Assembly: GCF_029784155.1 (NCBI RefSeq)
Contig: NC_073691.1
Coordinates: forward strand, 121,745,474-121,809,473
Direction: 5' to 3'
Length of the DNA: 64,000 nt
From: Uranotaenia lowii
Taxonomy: Eukaryota > Arthropoda > Insecta > Diptera > Culicidae
The position numbers and the translations under genes are program-made. This document shows, one piece after another, positions 46,476 through 56,817 of the stretch (positions are counted from its first letter, which is position 1; each line of letters opens with the position of its first letter). Below the pieces are notes generated by a model that did no database searches, was not told where the DNA came from, and saw only the letters and a program-made list of their open reading frames with translations.

Positions 46476-46891
46476 CCGTCATACGGGGCATCATGCAACA
46501 GCGGGGTTGAATGCAACATTTATATAACACCACACAGATTCAATTTTTAATTTAATGTAATAAGATAAAGTTATCTTTTAATGATCACAAAATGATGATG
46601 ACATAGTTTCTTGAATCCTAAAATAGTTTTTTTAAGTTTTTGATTTTCATATAAAATTTGAAAAATCGAAAAATGAATGTACAATTTTTAACATTTTTCG
46701 ATGCCGTAAAAAACTTTACCCAGTATGACGGATTGGCTTGATAAAATTACCTACAAACTTTATACTGGTTTCCTCATCCTATACCAACATTGATCATGTG
46801 GAAGTATTTTTCGAACAATCACTCAATTTTTTTAAAATAAATATTTTTATAATTCAGTTACCCGTCTGGGGTAAAATGCAACAAAATGCAA

Positions 46892-49800
46892 TTTTATTTT
46901 TTTTTTATTTACATAGTATTCCGTCTCACGACATAACTTGACGAACATAATTCCTAAAATTCACTCGGTTCATAGCAACCGTTCTCCAATTTCTCGGGCA
47001 CCCCACGTTCGCCAGATCACGCTCCACTTGGTCTAACCACCTCGCTCGTTGCGCCCCCGCTCGTCTTGTTCCTACCGGATTCGTAGCGAACACCTGTTTT
47101 GCAGGACAGTCGTCCGGCATTCTCGCAACATGTCCCGCCCAGCGTATCCGGCCAGCTTTCACCACCTTCTGGATACTGGGTTCGCCGTAGAGTCGCGCGA
47201 GCTCGTGGTTCATCCTTCGCCTCCACACTCCGTTCTCCTGTACGCCGCCAAATATGGTTCTTAACACTCGTCGCTCGAATACTCCGAGTGTACGCAGGTC
47301 CTCCTCGAGCAATATCCATGTCTCGTGCCCGTAGAGAACAACCGGTCTAATAAGCGTCATATACAGGTTACACTTCGTACGAGGGCTAAGTCTTCTCGAC
47401 CGCAGTTGCTTGTGGAGTCCATAGTAGGCACGACTTCCGCTGATAATTCGCCTCCGGATCTCACGGCTGGTGTCATTGTCTGCGGTCACCAGTGAGCCGA
47501 GGTAGACAAAGTCTTCGACTATCTCCAGCTCGTCGCCGTCGATCATGACCTTGTTATTACTGGACAAGCGGGTTCGGTCGGTCTCGGATCCGCAGGCCAG
47601 CATGTACTTCGTCTTGGACGTATTAATCATCAACCCAATCCTTCCTGCTTCGCGTTTCAGTTTGCGGTAGATCTCCTCCACCGCCGCAGATGATCTGCCG
47701 ACTATATCAATGTCATCGGCAAAGCAGATAAGTTGACTGGATCTGTTGAAAATCGTGCCCCGCATTTCGCCCACCGCTCGTCGAATAACACCTTCTAGCG
47801 CCACGTTGAACATCATGCAGGATAGACCATCACCTTGTCGAAGCCCCCTGCGCGATTCGAATGAACTCGACAATTCACCCGAAATCCGCACACAGCACTG
47901 CGTTCCATCCATCGTCGCCTTGATCAGTCTGATTAGCTTCCCGGAAAAGCCGTTCTCGTCCATGATTTTCCATAGCTCGTTACGGTCGATCGTGTCGTAT
48001 GCGGCTTTGAAGTCGATGAATAGATGATGCGTAGGGACTTGGTGTTCACGGCATTTTTGGAGGATTTGCCGTAATGTGAATATCTGGTCCGTCGTAGACC
48101 GTCCCTCCATGAAGCCGGCCTGATGACTTCCCACGAATCTGTTTGCTTGTGGCGTGAGGCGGCGGAGTAGGATTCGGGACAACACTTTGTAGGCGGCATT
48201 GAGGACAGTGATCGCTCGGTAGTTCTCACAGTCCAATTTGTCGCCCTTCTTGTAGATGGGGCATATTACCCCCTCCTTCCACTCCTCCGGTAGCTGTTCT
48301 ATGTCCCAGATCCGGACTATCAACCGGTGTAGGCAATCGGCCAACCTGTCCGGGCCCATTTTGATGAATTCAGCTGCGATGCCATCCTTCCCAGCCGACT
48401 TGTTTCTATTCAGCTGGCGAATGGCTTCCTTAACTTCACTCATCGTTGGGAGTGGCTCGTCTTCGTCGTTGGCTACGCCGGCGATGTACCTTCCCCCACC
48501 GTCTTGATCTCCTGCATGTGCGCCGTTCAGGTGTCCATCGAAGTGCTGCTTCCACCTTTTGATCACCTCACGATTGTCCGTCAGGATACCCCCGTCCTTA
48601 TCCCGGCACATTTCGGCTTGCGGCACGAAGCCTTTGCGGGATGCGTTGAGTTTCTGATACAACTTTCGTGTTTCTTGGGAACGATGCAGCTGCTCCAGCT
48701 CCTCGAGCTCCTCCTCCTCCAGGCGGCGCTTTTTCTCCTGGAAAAGTCGGACTCGCTGCCTCTTCCGCTGTCGGTGATTTTCCACATTTCGACGGGTGCC
48801 TCTTTGCACTACTGCCGCCCGCGCGGCATTCTCTTCGTCCATCACCCTCCTACACTCCTCGTCGAACCAGTCGTTCCGTCGAGATCGCTCCACATAACCG
48901 ATGACGTTCTCCGCAGCACTGTTGATGGCTGTTTTGATGGTATCCCAACAGTCCTCGAGAGGGGCTTCGTCAAGCTCGCCCTCTGCCGGCAGCGCTGCTT
49001 CGACCGATTGCGCGTAGTCTGCCGCGACCTCAGGTTGCTTCAGTCGCGCGATATTTAACCGAGGCGGGCGCCGGTTTCGCGTGTTGTTCACTACGGAGAG
49101 TTTTGGGCGCATCTTCACCATCACCAGATAATGGTCCGACTCGATGTTGGCGCCCCGACAGGATCTGACGTCGATGATGTCCGAAAAGTGCCGGCTGTCG
49201 ATCAAAACGTGGTCAATCTGTGATTGAGTTTGGTACGGTGATCTCCAGGTGTACTTGTGTGGGAGGCGGTGCTGAAAAAAGGTACTACGTACGGCCATTC
49301 GTTTGGAGGCGGCGAAATCAATAAGTCTGAGGCCGTTTTCGTTGGTCAGCTGGTGCGCGCTGAACCTTCCAATCGTCGGTTTAAATTCCTCCTCCTGGCC
49401 GACCTGAGCATTGAAATCACCGATGACGATCTTGATATCATGTTTTGGGCAACGGTCGTATTCACGCTCCAGCTGCGCGTAGAATTCGTCTTTGTCGTCA
49501 CCGGTACTTCCGAGGTGAGGGCTGTGCACGTTGATGATGCTGATGTTGAAGAACCGGCCCTTGATTCTCAACCGGCACATTCGTGAGTTGATCGGCCACC
49601 ACCCGATCACGCGCTTTTGCATCTTTCCCATCACTATAAAAGCTGTTCCAAGCTCGTGTGTGTTGCCGCAGCTCTGGTAGATGGCAAGACCATCTGGATA
49701 CGTTCGTACCGTGGAGCCCTTCCAGCATACCTCCTGCAGCGCTACGATGTCGAATTTGCGGCTCTTCAATTCGTTGGAGAGCACGTGGGTACTGCCCACA

Positions 49801-50273
49801 AAATTTAGAGATCGGCAGTTCCATGTTCCAAGTTTCCAATCGCTAGTCCCTTTTCGTCGCGTGGGTCTTTGCCGATTTCCATCCGAAATTTGTTGTTCGT
49901 TATTCGCTGCTTATGTTTTTTAGTAGTCACAGGCTCGCAAGGCCCGCAGCTAACCCCACTATCTCGCAGGAGGACCGTCGTGATGTTGCTGTTTTGGGTC
50001 CCGAACACCACCAGGACGTTGTTGCACTCCGCACGCCGCCCCTAACATGGAGAACAGACGCGTACGAAGCCCCCTAACTCATTCTGCATGCGACCAAAGC
50101 ATCCACCGGGGTTGGGTACCCGATCTCCGCTAAGGTTGCTCGCACCCCAGCTAGTACCACGGGGAGGTAGAGAATCGGAGTTGCAGACAAGAGGTGATAT
50201 GACCACTACCCGAAGGTTGGGTGTATGGGGTCTCGAGTTGCACATTGTCTACTTCACTAGCCACTAGCCACTA
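46892..50273 (-). mobile_element. RTE-like non-LTR retrotransposon, apparently full length, with 14-bp target duplication
   Basis: The element is flanked by the identical 14-mer GCAACAAAATGCAA at 46878-46891 and 50274-50287. Its 3' end, just past the ORF stop, is a short TAAATAAAAA-type tail, as in RTE-type LINEs. Its 5' end on the minus strand starts with tandem CTAGTGG units. About 360 bp of GC-richer leader precede the ORF. The perfect duplication and continuous ORF suggest a recent insertion. It is markedly less AT-rich than its surroundings. Confidence 0.92.
46926..49910 (-). CDS. RTE-like endonuclease/reverse transcriptase, continuous ORF of about 994 codons
   Basis: The frame is open from just after a TAA at 49911-49913. 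It begins with an APE endonuclease: GTWNCRSLNF, IVALQEVCWKG, IIVNVHSPH-like ISIINVHSPH, VIGDFNAQVG, IDHVLID and ESDHYLVMV. A coiled, Arg/Glu-rich linker follows, then reverse transcriptase boxes SAGKDGIAAEF, LFIDFKAAYD, RQGDGLSCMMF and the catalytic ICFADDIDIV (about residue 731). It ends with RIRWAGHVARMP and a stop after RQVMS. No stop or frameshift is visible. No ATG precedes the first endonuclease motif, so initiation is unclear: a non-ATG start, reinitiation from the overlapping 50011-49805 ORF, or a lost ATG. Confidence 0.88.
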   Translation of the reverse strand, partial: AANNEQQISDGNRQRPTRRKGTSDWKLGTWNCRSLNFVGSTHVLSNELKSRKFDIVALQEVCWKGSTVRTYPDGLAIYQSCGNTHELGTAFIVMGKMQKRVIGWWPINSRMCRLRIKGRFFNISIINVHSPHLGSTGDDKDEFYAQLEREYDRCPKHDIKIVIGDFNAQVGQEEEFKPTIGRFSAHQLTNENGLRLIDFAASKRMAVRSTFFQHRLPHKYTWRSPYQTQSQIDHVLIDSRHFSDIIDVRSCRGANIESDHYLVMVKMRPKLSVVNNTRNRRPPRLNIARLKQPEVAADYAQSVEAALPAEGELDEAPLEDCWDTIKTAINSAAENVIGYVERSRRNDWFDEECRRVMDEENAARAAVVQRGTRRNVENHRQRKRQRVRLFQEKKRRLEEEELEELEQLHRSQETRKLYQKLNASRKGFVPQAEMCRDKDGGILTDNREVIKRWKQHFDGHLNGAHAGDQDGGGRYIAGVANDEDEPLPTMSEVKEAIRQLNRNKSAGKDGIAAEFIKMGPDRLADCLHRLIVRIWDIEQLPEEWKEGVICPIYKKGDKLDCENYRAITVLNAAYKVLSRILLRRLTPQANRFVGSHQAGFMEGRSTTDQIFTLRQILQKCREHQVPTHHLFIDFKAAYDTIDRNELWKIMDENGFSGKLIRLIKATMDGTQCCVRISGELSSSFESRRGLRQGDGLSCMMFNVALEGVIRRAVGEMRGTIFNRSSQLICFADDIDIVGRSSAAVEEIYRKLKREAGRIGLMINTSKTKYMLACGSETDRTRLSSNNKVMIDGDELEIVEDFVYLGSLVTADNDTSREIRRRIISGSRAYYGLHKQLRSRRLSPRTKCNLYMTLIRPVVLYGHETWILLEEDLRTLGVFERRVLRTIFGGVQENGVWRRRMNHELARLYGEPSIQKVVKAGRIRWAGHVARMPDDCPAKQVFATNPVGTRRAGAQRARWLDQVERDLANVGCPRNWRTVAMNRVNFRNYVRQVMS

Positions 50274-50838
50274 GCAACAAAATGCAAATCGGAACTAAAT
50301 CTCATAAATCGCGTTTCCATATGCATGGATATGATTGTTTTGCATTATGCGTTAGTTAACATTAAAATTTCATCCATTCCTAGATTTATTTTCATGATTT
50401 GAGCTAATAGAATATTTGGTAGTATTTTTTACCCCTAAATGTATGCAGAAGGTTAACACTTTTTTCTTAAAAACATTTTTATCAGAAAAAATTAAAAATT
50501 TAATTCGAACAAAACCAAAATTTACTGCAATTGGTGCTTTATGCGTAATGATATCACAAATGTATCAAAAACTATGAATTTTCAATCGTTTTCATTTGAT
50601 TTTTCATAAATTACAGAGTTTGTTGCAACTTACCCCTTTTTCTTTGTAGGGTGAAAATCGCATGTTTTTGTAAATTTAAAAATAACTGGTGAAACCAATA
50701 ATTTTTCTGACAACGTCAGTTTGGTGACCCATCTACCTTAAAACTTTTGATGTACAAGAGGTATGATTATCTGTAAGCATTAAGATTTTAGAAGCCATTG
50801 AAGTTGAAAATTGTTGCATGTTGCCCCAGTTGACGGTA

Positions 50839-51765
50839 CGATCATCAAGATAGCTTTTCAGGAGTCTGTTTGCAGTTCCTCTGATACCGTATACATCCAG
50901 TTTTCTCAACAAAATTTCATGGTCGATTGTGTCGAAAGCTTTTTTGAGATCTAGATAGAGTATTCCCACAGATTTTTAACATCCATTGCGTTTGTTATGT
51001 CATCAATAAGTTCACAGGCTGCGGTGAGCGTACTAGATCCACTTCGAAAACCGAATTGATGCTTATACAGGATGTTATGTTGATTTAAGAAGTTCATCAA
51101 TCTGGAGGCCAACAGTTGCTCAATTATTTTGTTTATGATTGATAGCACTGATATTGGTCTATAATTGTTCACTTCCGATTTACTACCTTGTTTATGGATT
51201 GGAATAACCTCTGCTGTCTATAGGTATGCAGGATAGCAGCCGGTCTCGATAGCTTCGTTGAATACATCCCTTATGATGGTTGAGAAAATTCTGTGGTGTT
51301 TTTTCAAGAATGATGCAGAAATTCCATCTGGTCCTGGGCTTTTATTTATTTCTAGGTCTTTTATTTTCAAAATAACCTTATTTTGATTGACAGGTCTCAC
51401 GAAAAATGACGAGTTGATTGGTGTCAATGTTTGAAATCTATCGATATTACGCTGACTGTTAATTGTGGAGGCTAGCTGGGGTCCTATTGTGCTGACGTAG
51501 TGGTTGAAAGTGTCGGCTACATCCTTGCTTTTTATAACTTTATCATTTTGTATAAGTTTCAGCTCCTCTAAAGTAGGTTCTTTATTTCCAATAATCGATT
51601 TCATATTTTTCCAAACAACTCGTTGATTTGACGTATTAAACAAGGACTGATAGTAAACTTGTTTGGCGTGCGCTTTTTCCCTTACTACTTTAGCTGAGAC
51701 TTGTTTCAATAGAGCTTTCACTTCGATGTCGTGGGGTCTGCGTTTGCTTCTGGATAATAAATTGT
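50839..51765 (-). pseudogene. L2-like LINE reverse transcriptase, N-terminal block
   Basis: The block starts 5' truncated with SKRRPHDIEVKALLKQ, and continues through VVWKNMKSIIG, KSPGPDGISASFLKKHH, NNYRPISVLSIINKIIEQLL, FGFRSGSSTLTAACELIDDI and [17 protein letters not shown], to KSYLDDR, where the MITE is inserted. A TAG after CYPAYL (about 51,216) and a one-base shift near 50,965 break the frame. The endonuclease domain is missing. Confidence 0.85.
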
Positions 51766-52650
51766 GTTTTATTTTAACTAATTTCCACAGATAAAATGAA
51801 TTTCCAAAGATAAAATGAAAATAAAAATGGTATAGTTTTCTAAATTTTCAAGGTATCATAAAGTATTTTTTTTAAATTTTAAATAAGTTATTTTCCCCAA
51901 ATTCTGACTGTTTGAAAAAAAAAACAATATTTTTTGGATTTTGAAAAATGGTGGGGAATCGTGGGCCACCAAATCCATATTGACCAAATAACATGCAAAG
52001 TTTGTGAGGTGAACCAAAACTGCGATTTCCTAATTCGATTCGTTATTTCAAAGCAATTTCAGATGATGAAATAAGGAAGATGATCGCATAGATTCCAAAA
52101 CCTGGCTCGCGAACGTTTTGGCAAAATTTCTTATCTAGGATGGAGAAAATATTTTTCATAACTCTTCATTTGGCATTAGAAAACTTTTCAAATAGGTAAA
52201 ACATATTTTAAGTTCTGAATGTGTATAAAACATAAAAATATAGCATAAAATAAAATAGCATAAAACATAAAAATAAGCTATGATTTGCAAGTTGGTTGAG
52301 TTTGTGTGACTTATTGATGTTTCATGAAAAATTCCTTTTCCATGTGAAAGATCATGACAAAACTGAGATCATAAGCGTATGAGCATATTTTTGTTATGCA
52401 CTTTAGGTTCTCCATCGATGAAATTAGCGGATGTTTTTTTTAATTATGTAAGTAAATTTTTCTAACTTTTTTTAGCTTGATAAATAAAAGAAGCATATGG
52501 TGCGTATTTCAGTCAACAACATATAGGAATATTTGCTCACGCAAAGCGACAACGATGACAGTTGGTTTGAGATTTTTATCTCAATACACATCTGAGATAT
52601 TAAAAGTGGCCCACGTTTCCCCATGGCCCACGATACCCCACTCTCCCCTA

Positions 52651-54634
52651 CTAGTATGAAAACAACCTGTGGCAATTAATTTGAAATATGCAAATACTTC
52701 TAGTAATTTGTAGTGATTGAACCTTAATATGAAACATTTTTATCTTCTCTATCACTCACTACTGCCTCAACAAACAAAATTTTTCAGCGATACCATGCTT
52801 AGAAGTTTTAATTTTTTTTTCCGCTACTGCAATGCACATTTTACATACGCAAGATGCGTGCAGGACTCTTGAATATTTGAAAAGATTCAATAGAATGTGA
52901 AGGAAATGTTGATGGTAGAAAATTGAGTTAAAATATTCGAGAAATAAAAAGCGAGAAAATATTCATTATTGTCATACAACCTAGCAACTCAAGTTTCGAG
53001 GTTATGGCTGAGGCCAACCATCCGTCAATACCATCGATCGTATATACCTTTATAAACCCATTTTTAAAAACGTTGTCAAAATATCGTGAAATCGAGTTCA
53101 ATTCATAGTTTAGAAAATATATGTTTTGATGATAACTTCACCAGAAACCTCAACATCAATAAAATCCATCCATCAAAATCCAGCGGATACTTTATTATAA
53201 TGCGGCTTAAATACTTTTCCAATCACCTTCTCGATGGTCCCAGACCAAACAAGTTATCACCCGCTATGGTGTAACGATGATTGCTTTCCAGGAACAGGTC
53301 CCAGGGTACATATTCAAAGCTTCCAGGCTCAGCCCGCCAGAAAATAAGCCTCCCATCTAGCGCATATTTCCAAAACGACTGATCCAATTACATCAATCCT
53401 CCAGTGATGGGAAATCAAACAACCGTGATGCTTCTTCGGAGTTCAAATCCGGTAGCTTCCATCGCTCAAACAAAAAGCAATAACTGCCAAAAGATCCACT
53501 CCTACTCTACGTCGTCGTAGTCGTTGTATTCGTTGACCAAGTGGAGAGAAAAAAGAAACTGGTGGGAAAATGTACATGAAACACTTCATCCACCCACCGA
53601 TTTGGAAGGAAATTCGGAAAGCGAAAAAAGCAATTGCCGATCCTGTTGGGCACTTTTTTCTTCATTGAGTTCCTATAGGATTCAAGACCCTTCCACGGCA
53701 CAACATAAGCGCCCGTCCGATGAGTGGCGCCACAAGCAAAAGCGAGGAACTAAAGCCAGAGCCAATCTATCAGCGGCTTTAAAAATGGCGAAACGCCCGG
53801 GAAATCCCCTCGAGGTGGAACGAAATGGTAAAGCCAAAGCGAAACTTCTTGATGATGGAACCCCAAATTATTCGAGGCTTTGGGCGCTTTGGCAAAGGGC
53901 GGAACATACAGACACACATATACTCACACCAACACACATACACAAACATACACAGCGCAGTAGAAAGAAAACAAATTTTCGAACCGAAAAGAGAAAAGCT
54001 GCTCTTCACACGCTGTAAGCCACTTGTATTTTCTGTTCAAGAGGAAAAGCATTAAAGTGTGTTCCTGCTACGTATATTCACGTGTGTTCCCCCAGTCGAA
54101 ATTGGCATTGGCGTCGATATAAGCTTGGAGAAATAATTGTTGTCGATGAAATCAGCAGATGATGTACTACAAGATCTTTTCCAAGTGGGAGTCTCGATAA
54201 TTTTCAAAATGTCACAAATAACTGAAAGGACATCTGATGACTTGTCGCTTTAAGGGCGTTTATCACCAAAGGTTCCTTAGAAAACTGGGACAAACCATCG
54301 AAAAAGGTGCCAAAAAATTTGGAATTGCTTATCTGATATCGAATTAGATGGATAGAATCTACACACTAAGATTGCAAATTTTCTCTTCGGGATAATGACT
54401 CTCCGAATCATAGGGAAATAGCTCAATTTATTCGAATTTCGTATGGGAACCCTCCCGAATCGCGGGACGCTTAATTTCTCTTGAAAACCTGGACTTAATT
54501 TTAACAAATGCTCAGGCACTCTAACAATTGTCCTGTATCGCTGGAAATCTGTACAGCTGTCAAAAGTTTTTTGTCTCGTTTTTAATTGTTCATCCTTTTT
54601 TATCATACGCGTTATGTTCCGGAGAATTTCCCTT
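52651..54634. other. Intron A-B, unassigned; degenerate CA repeat near 53.91-53.96 kb
   Basis: No gene recognised. A less AT-biased stretch at 53.5-54.05 kb has overlapping ORFs on both strands without motifs. An imperfect ACACA-rich tract lies at about 53908-53958. Confidence 0.45.
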
Positions 54635-54804
54635 TTAACACTAGAAGGACCGGCAAATTGAATATACCTATTCGGAGCGTGACCAGTCAAAATGACTGGT
54701 AAAGGGGAAATTTTTTATATCATAATATTTTTAACTTTTTTCTTTTGAAATTGTTTTGTTATTTATTCGATATCATTTTTGTTATAAAATGGAAATATTT
54801 TTTC

Positions 54805-54826
54805 ACCATGGGTGCACGGAATCACC
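54805..54826 (+). repeat. Subterminal motif copy 1 (direct)
   Basis: ACCATGGGTGCACGGAATCA. Further direct copies are at 54949-54970, 55095-55118 and 55215-55238. Inverted copies are at about 55760-55780, 56071-56094 and 56117-56133. Confidence 0.8.
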
Positions 54827-55795
54827 TCAATTTGGCATAGTTGACGAATGCGTGTATGTCATAAAATGAATATGTCAAATAATTATCAAAAAATCAAAAC
54901 ACATTATCAATCTAATTGTAAAATTATGTTAGATGGCTATGGGTATTGACTATGAGTGCACGGTTTCACTTCAGTTTTGTTTTAGTAGATATTTTCTAGC
55001 ATCCATCGCTCTGAAATTTTTTAACACGTTGCCTATAAATTATACCTGATATTGTAGGTTTTGAAGCATATTTTTTCTATAAGTAGAGCAATTTACCATG
55101 GGTGCACGGATTCACCGCTATTCATCCAAAATCAATTTTTTTTACATGCTAAAGGTAAAGAATAAAGACTTTTATAGATTCAAATAAAAATGTGTGTTAT
55201 ATACATGGTTTTTCACTATGAGTGTACGGATTCACCGCGATTTAATCAAATATTGGACTTTTTGCAAATTTGAAAATAGCATTTTTACAAATCTTAACTA
55301 AACCAAAGTCGAAATCATGTCTTTCATATTCAGACATAATGATTTAAATAACGATTTTTATTTAAAGTTCCGTTTTTTCAATCCTGGAAAAGAAATATTT
55401 CAATTTTATCTTGAAATAATAAATTTATTTATTTTTTATTACAAAACAGGTTTTTGCAATCGTACATTTATCTGATAAGATCTGATCAACATCCAAGAAA
55501 TTGGAAAACGGTTACCATGGACCGAGTGAGTTTTAGGGATTATATGCATCAAGTTATGTCGTGCGACGGAAAACAATGAAAATAAAAATAATGAATCAAC
55601 AATGTCAAATGTACACGTTGATTTGTTTTTCCTTAAAAGTTTTTTGATTGACAAATATTTCATTTCAAATACCTATCATATCAAACTCAAAAATATGTTG
55701 TGTTCTGAAGCAAGTTGAAAACTATTTCACTCTATATAATATACAACGGCGAATTTGCAGCCATTCCGTGCACCCATGTTGGAATATCCGCATCC

Positions 55796-56070
55796 GATGT
55801 GGTCTATCAGATAGGCTGGCGGGAGTCTGGTCTAGGTATGTCAGGCGTACTGGGATCGATTCCTTGTATCGACAAGAATATTCTTGGGTTCAATCCCCAT
55901 AAGTTGCCGACAGGTAAGATGTGTTTTCTCTTAAAATAAGAATGTTCAATCAGTTGCTAGCTGGCCAGGTATATACACGGGTGCCGGAATACCTGTAAGT
56001 GAACTTCCATTGAAATTTGTCGAGCCTAATAACCTAAGAATGCATGTGAATACATACTTCGGCAGAAACT
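55796..56070 (+). mobile_element. tRNA-derived SINE, copy 1
   Basis: The head has an A-box-like TGGTCTATCAGATAGGCTGG and a B-box-like GGGATCGATTCC (about 55851-55864). The body (GCCGACAGGTAAGATGTGTT, GTTCAATCAGTTGCTAGCTG, AGGTATATACACGGGTGCCG) is shared with the minus-strand copy at 61078-61475. It interrupts the right half of the piggyBac-like element. The 3' end is approximate. Confidence 0.75.
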
Positions 56071-56817
56071 GCGGTGAATCCGTGCATCCATGGTGGATAA
56101 CCAACATATAAGAATATATCGTGCACCCATGTTGAAATATCATTTAAATTATTCAGTTTCATAGCTGATGTCTTCAAATTTGAATAAATAAGCACTCAGT
56201 TCATAATAATTTTACTCATTCTAGTTTAGTATAAAACATATTTATCTCCTAAAACTACTCGATTACTCGAATGGACATGTGTTAAATCTAACATAACTTT
56301 TACAAATCTTGATGAAATTTCGCCAAATTTTGACAGAAAGTTTGATTATAGTTGAGGAACAAAACAGACCAAAAAAATTGGGAGTCAAGTGCTTGGAGCG
56401 CCACACAGTGGCCAATCCGAGAACTTTTTCTTCAAATCTTCACGACTTTGCATCGAAAATCAATAATTTCATAACGAATGACACACTTCTGCCCACCATA
56501 AATCAACTAGGACTCATTGTCTTGAATGTAGCTTGCAAATGAAACCAAAAGCAAGCGAAAAAAATTTATCTTGTTTGAGTTATAGGGTTGTGAATTTTAC
56601 CAGTCATTTTGACTGGTCACGGTCCGAGTGTCCATGGCGAAATTTTTCTCGCTTACTAAAAGAGCTAGTGAAATAAAAAATACACAGTTTTGTAGAGATT
56701 CAAAATTCATGAAAAGTCGTATTTTTTGCGAATTTTTAAAGCGAAGTATGCAAAAGATATTCAACAAACAAAGTGTCCAACCAGTCATTTTGACTGGTGC
56801 GGTCTTTCTAGTGTTAA

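Larger units (their letters stand above)
46476..50836. mobile_element. TA-flanked MITE, head CCGTCAACTGGGGCAAC, split by an RTE-like LINE
   Basis: The ends CCGTCATACGGGGCATC (left) and the inverse of the right end, CCGTCAACTGGGGCAAC, are flanked by TA (46474-46475 and 50837-50838). The flank could equally be read as a GTAC duplication. Excision restores GATCGTACCCAATATG, coding DRTQYV in the host LINE. Minus the nested LINE, the element is about 965 bp, close to the 944 bp of the relative at 2360-3303. Confidence 0.8.
43850..51765 (-). mobile_element. L2/CR1-like non-LTR retrotransposon, 5' truncated, split by two later insertions
   Basis: Three minus-strand blocks belong to one element: 50839-51765, 45884-46475 and about 43,850-44,541. 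Between them lie a MITE (46476-50836) and a hAT-like element (44542-45875). Removing each insertion with one target-site copy rejoins the reading frame at DRT-QYV and KQLQT-IQN. The 5' end is missing, since the endonuclease is absent. The 3' part includes a CCACCG-type tandem repeat and an AATAAA near 43,855. Confidence 0.8.
43320..52648. mobile_element. Outer TA-flanked MITE (GGAGAGAGTGGG...CGTGGGCC ends) containing the whole LINE nest
   Basis: The left end GGAGAGAGTGGGTTAACG and the inverse of the right end GGGGAGAGTGGGGTATCG are flanked by TA (43318-43319 and 52649-52650). Inverted similarity continues inward for about 160 bp (ACGTGGGCCACTC, CTCAGCTGTGTGTTGAGATA, CATATGCTTCTTTTAT). It recurs at GGGGAATGATGGGCCAC (43,624) and GGGGAATCGTGGGCCAC (51,953). 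Between the arms lies the L2-like LINE with its own insertions. Confidence 0.75.
54639..56813. mobile_element. TTAA-flanked piggyBac-like element with subterminal repeats
   Basis: The termini CACTAGAAGGACCG and the inverse CACTAGAAAGACCG are each bordered by TTAA (54635-54638 and 56814-56817), as in the piggyBac superfamily. Next to each end are perfect ACCAGTCA-AAA-TGACTGGT palindromes: one on the left (about 54,681) and two on the right (about 56,600 and 56,780). A CCATGGGTGCACGGATTCAC motif occurs four times in the left half and three times inverted in the right half. A SINE is inserted at 55796-56070. No transposase is visible. Confidence 0.85.

Noticed and set aside
48504..49058. 184-codon plus-strand ORF
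   Set aside because: It is the antisense shadow of the RTE-like endonuclease/reverse transcriptase ORF.
49498..49839. 113-codon minus-strand ORF starting METWNMEL
   Set aside because: It is an alternate frame of the RTE-like ORF. The endonuclease motif TWNCRS is in the other frame.
53524..54018. 164-codon plus-strand ORF
   Set aside because: It begins with TTG rather than ATG, shows no motif, and includes translation of a degenerate CA repeat.
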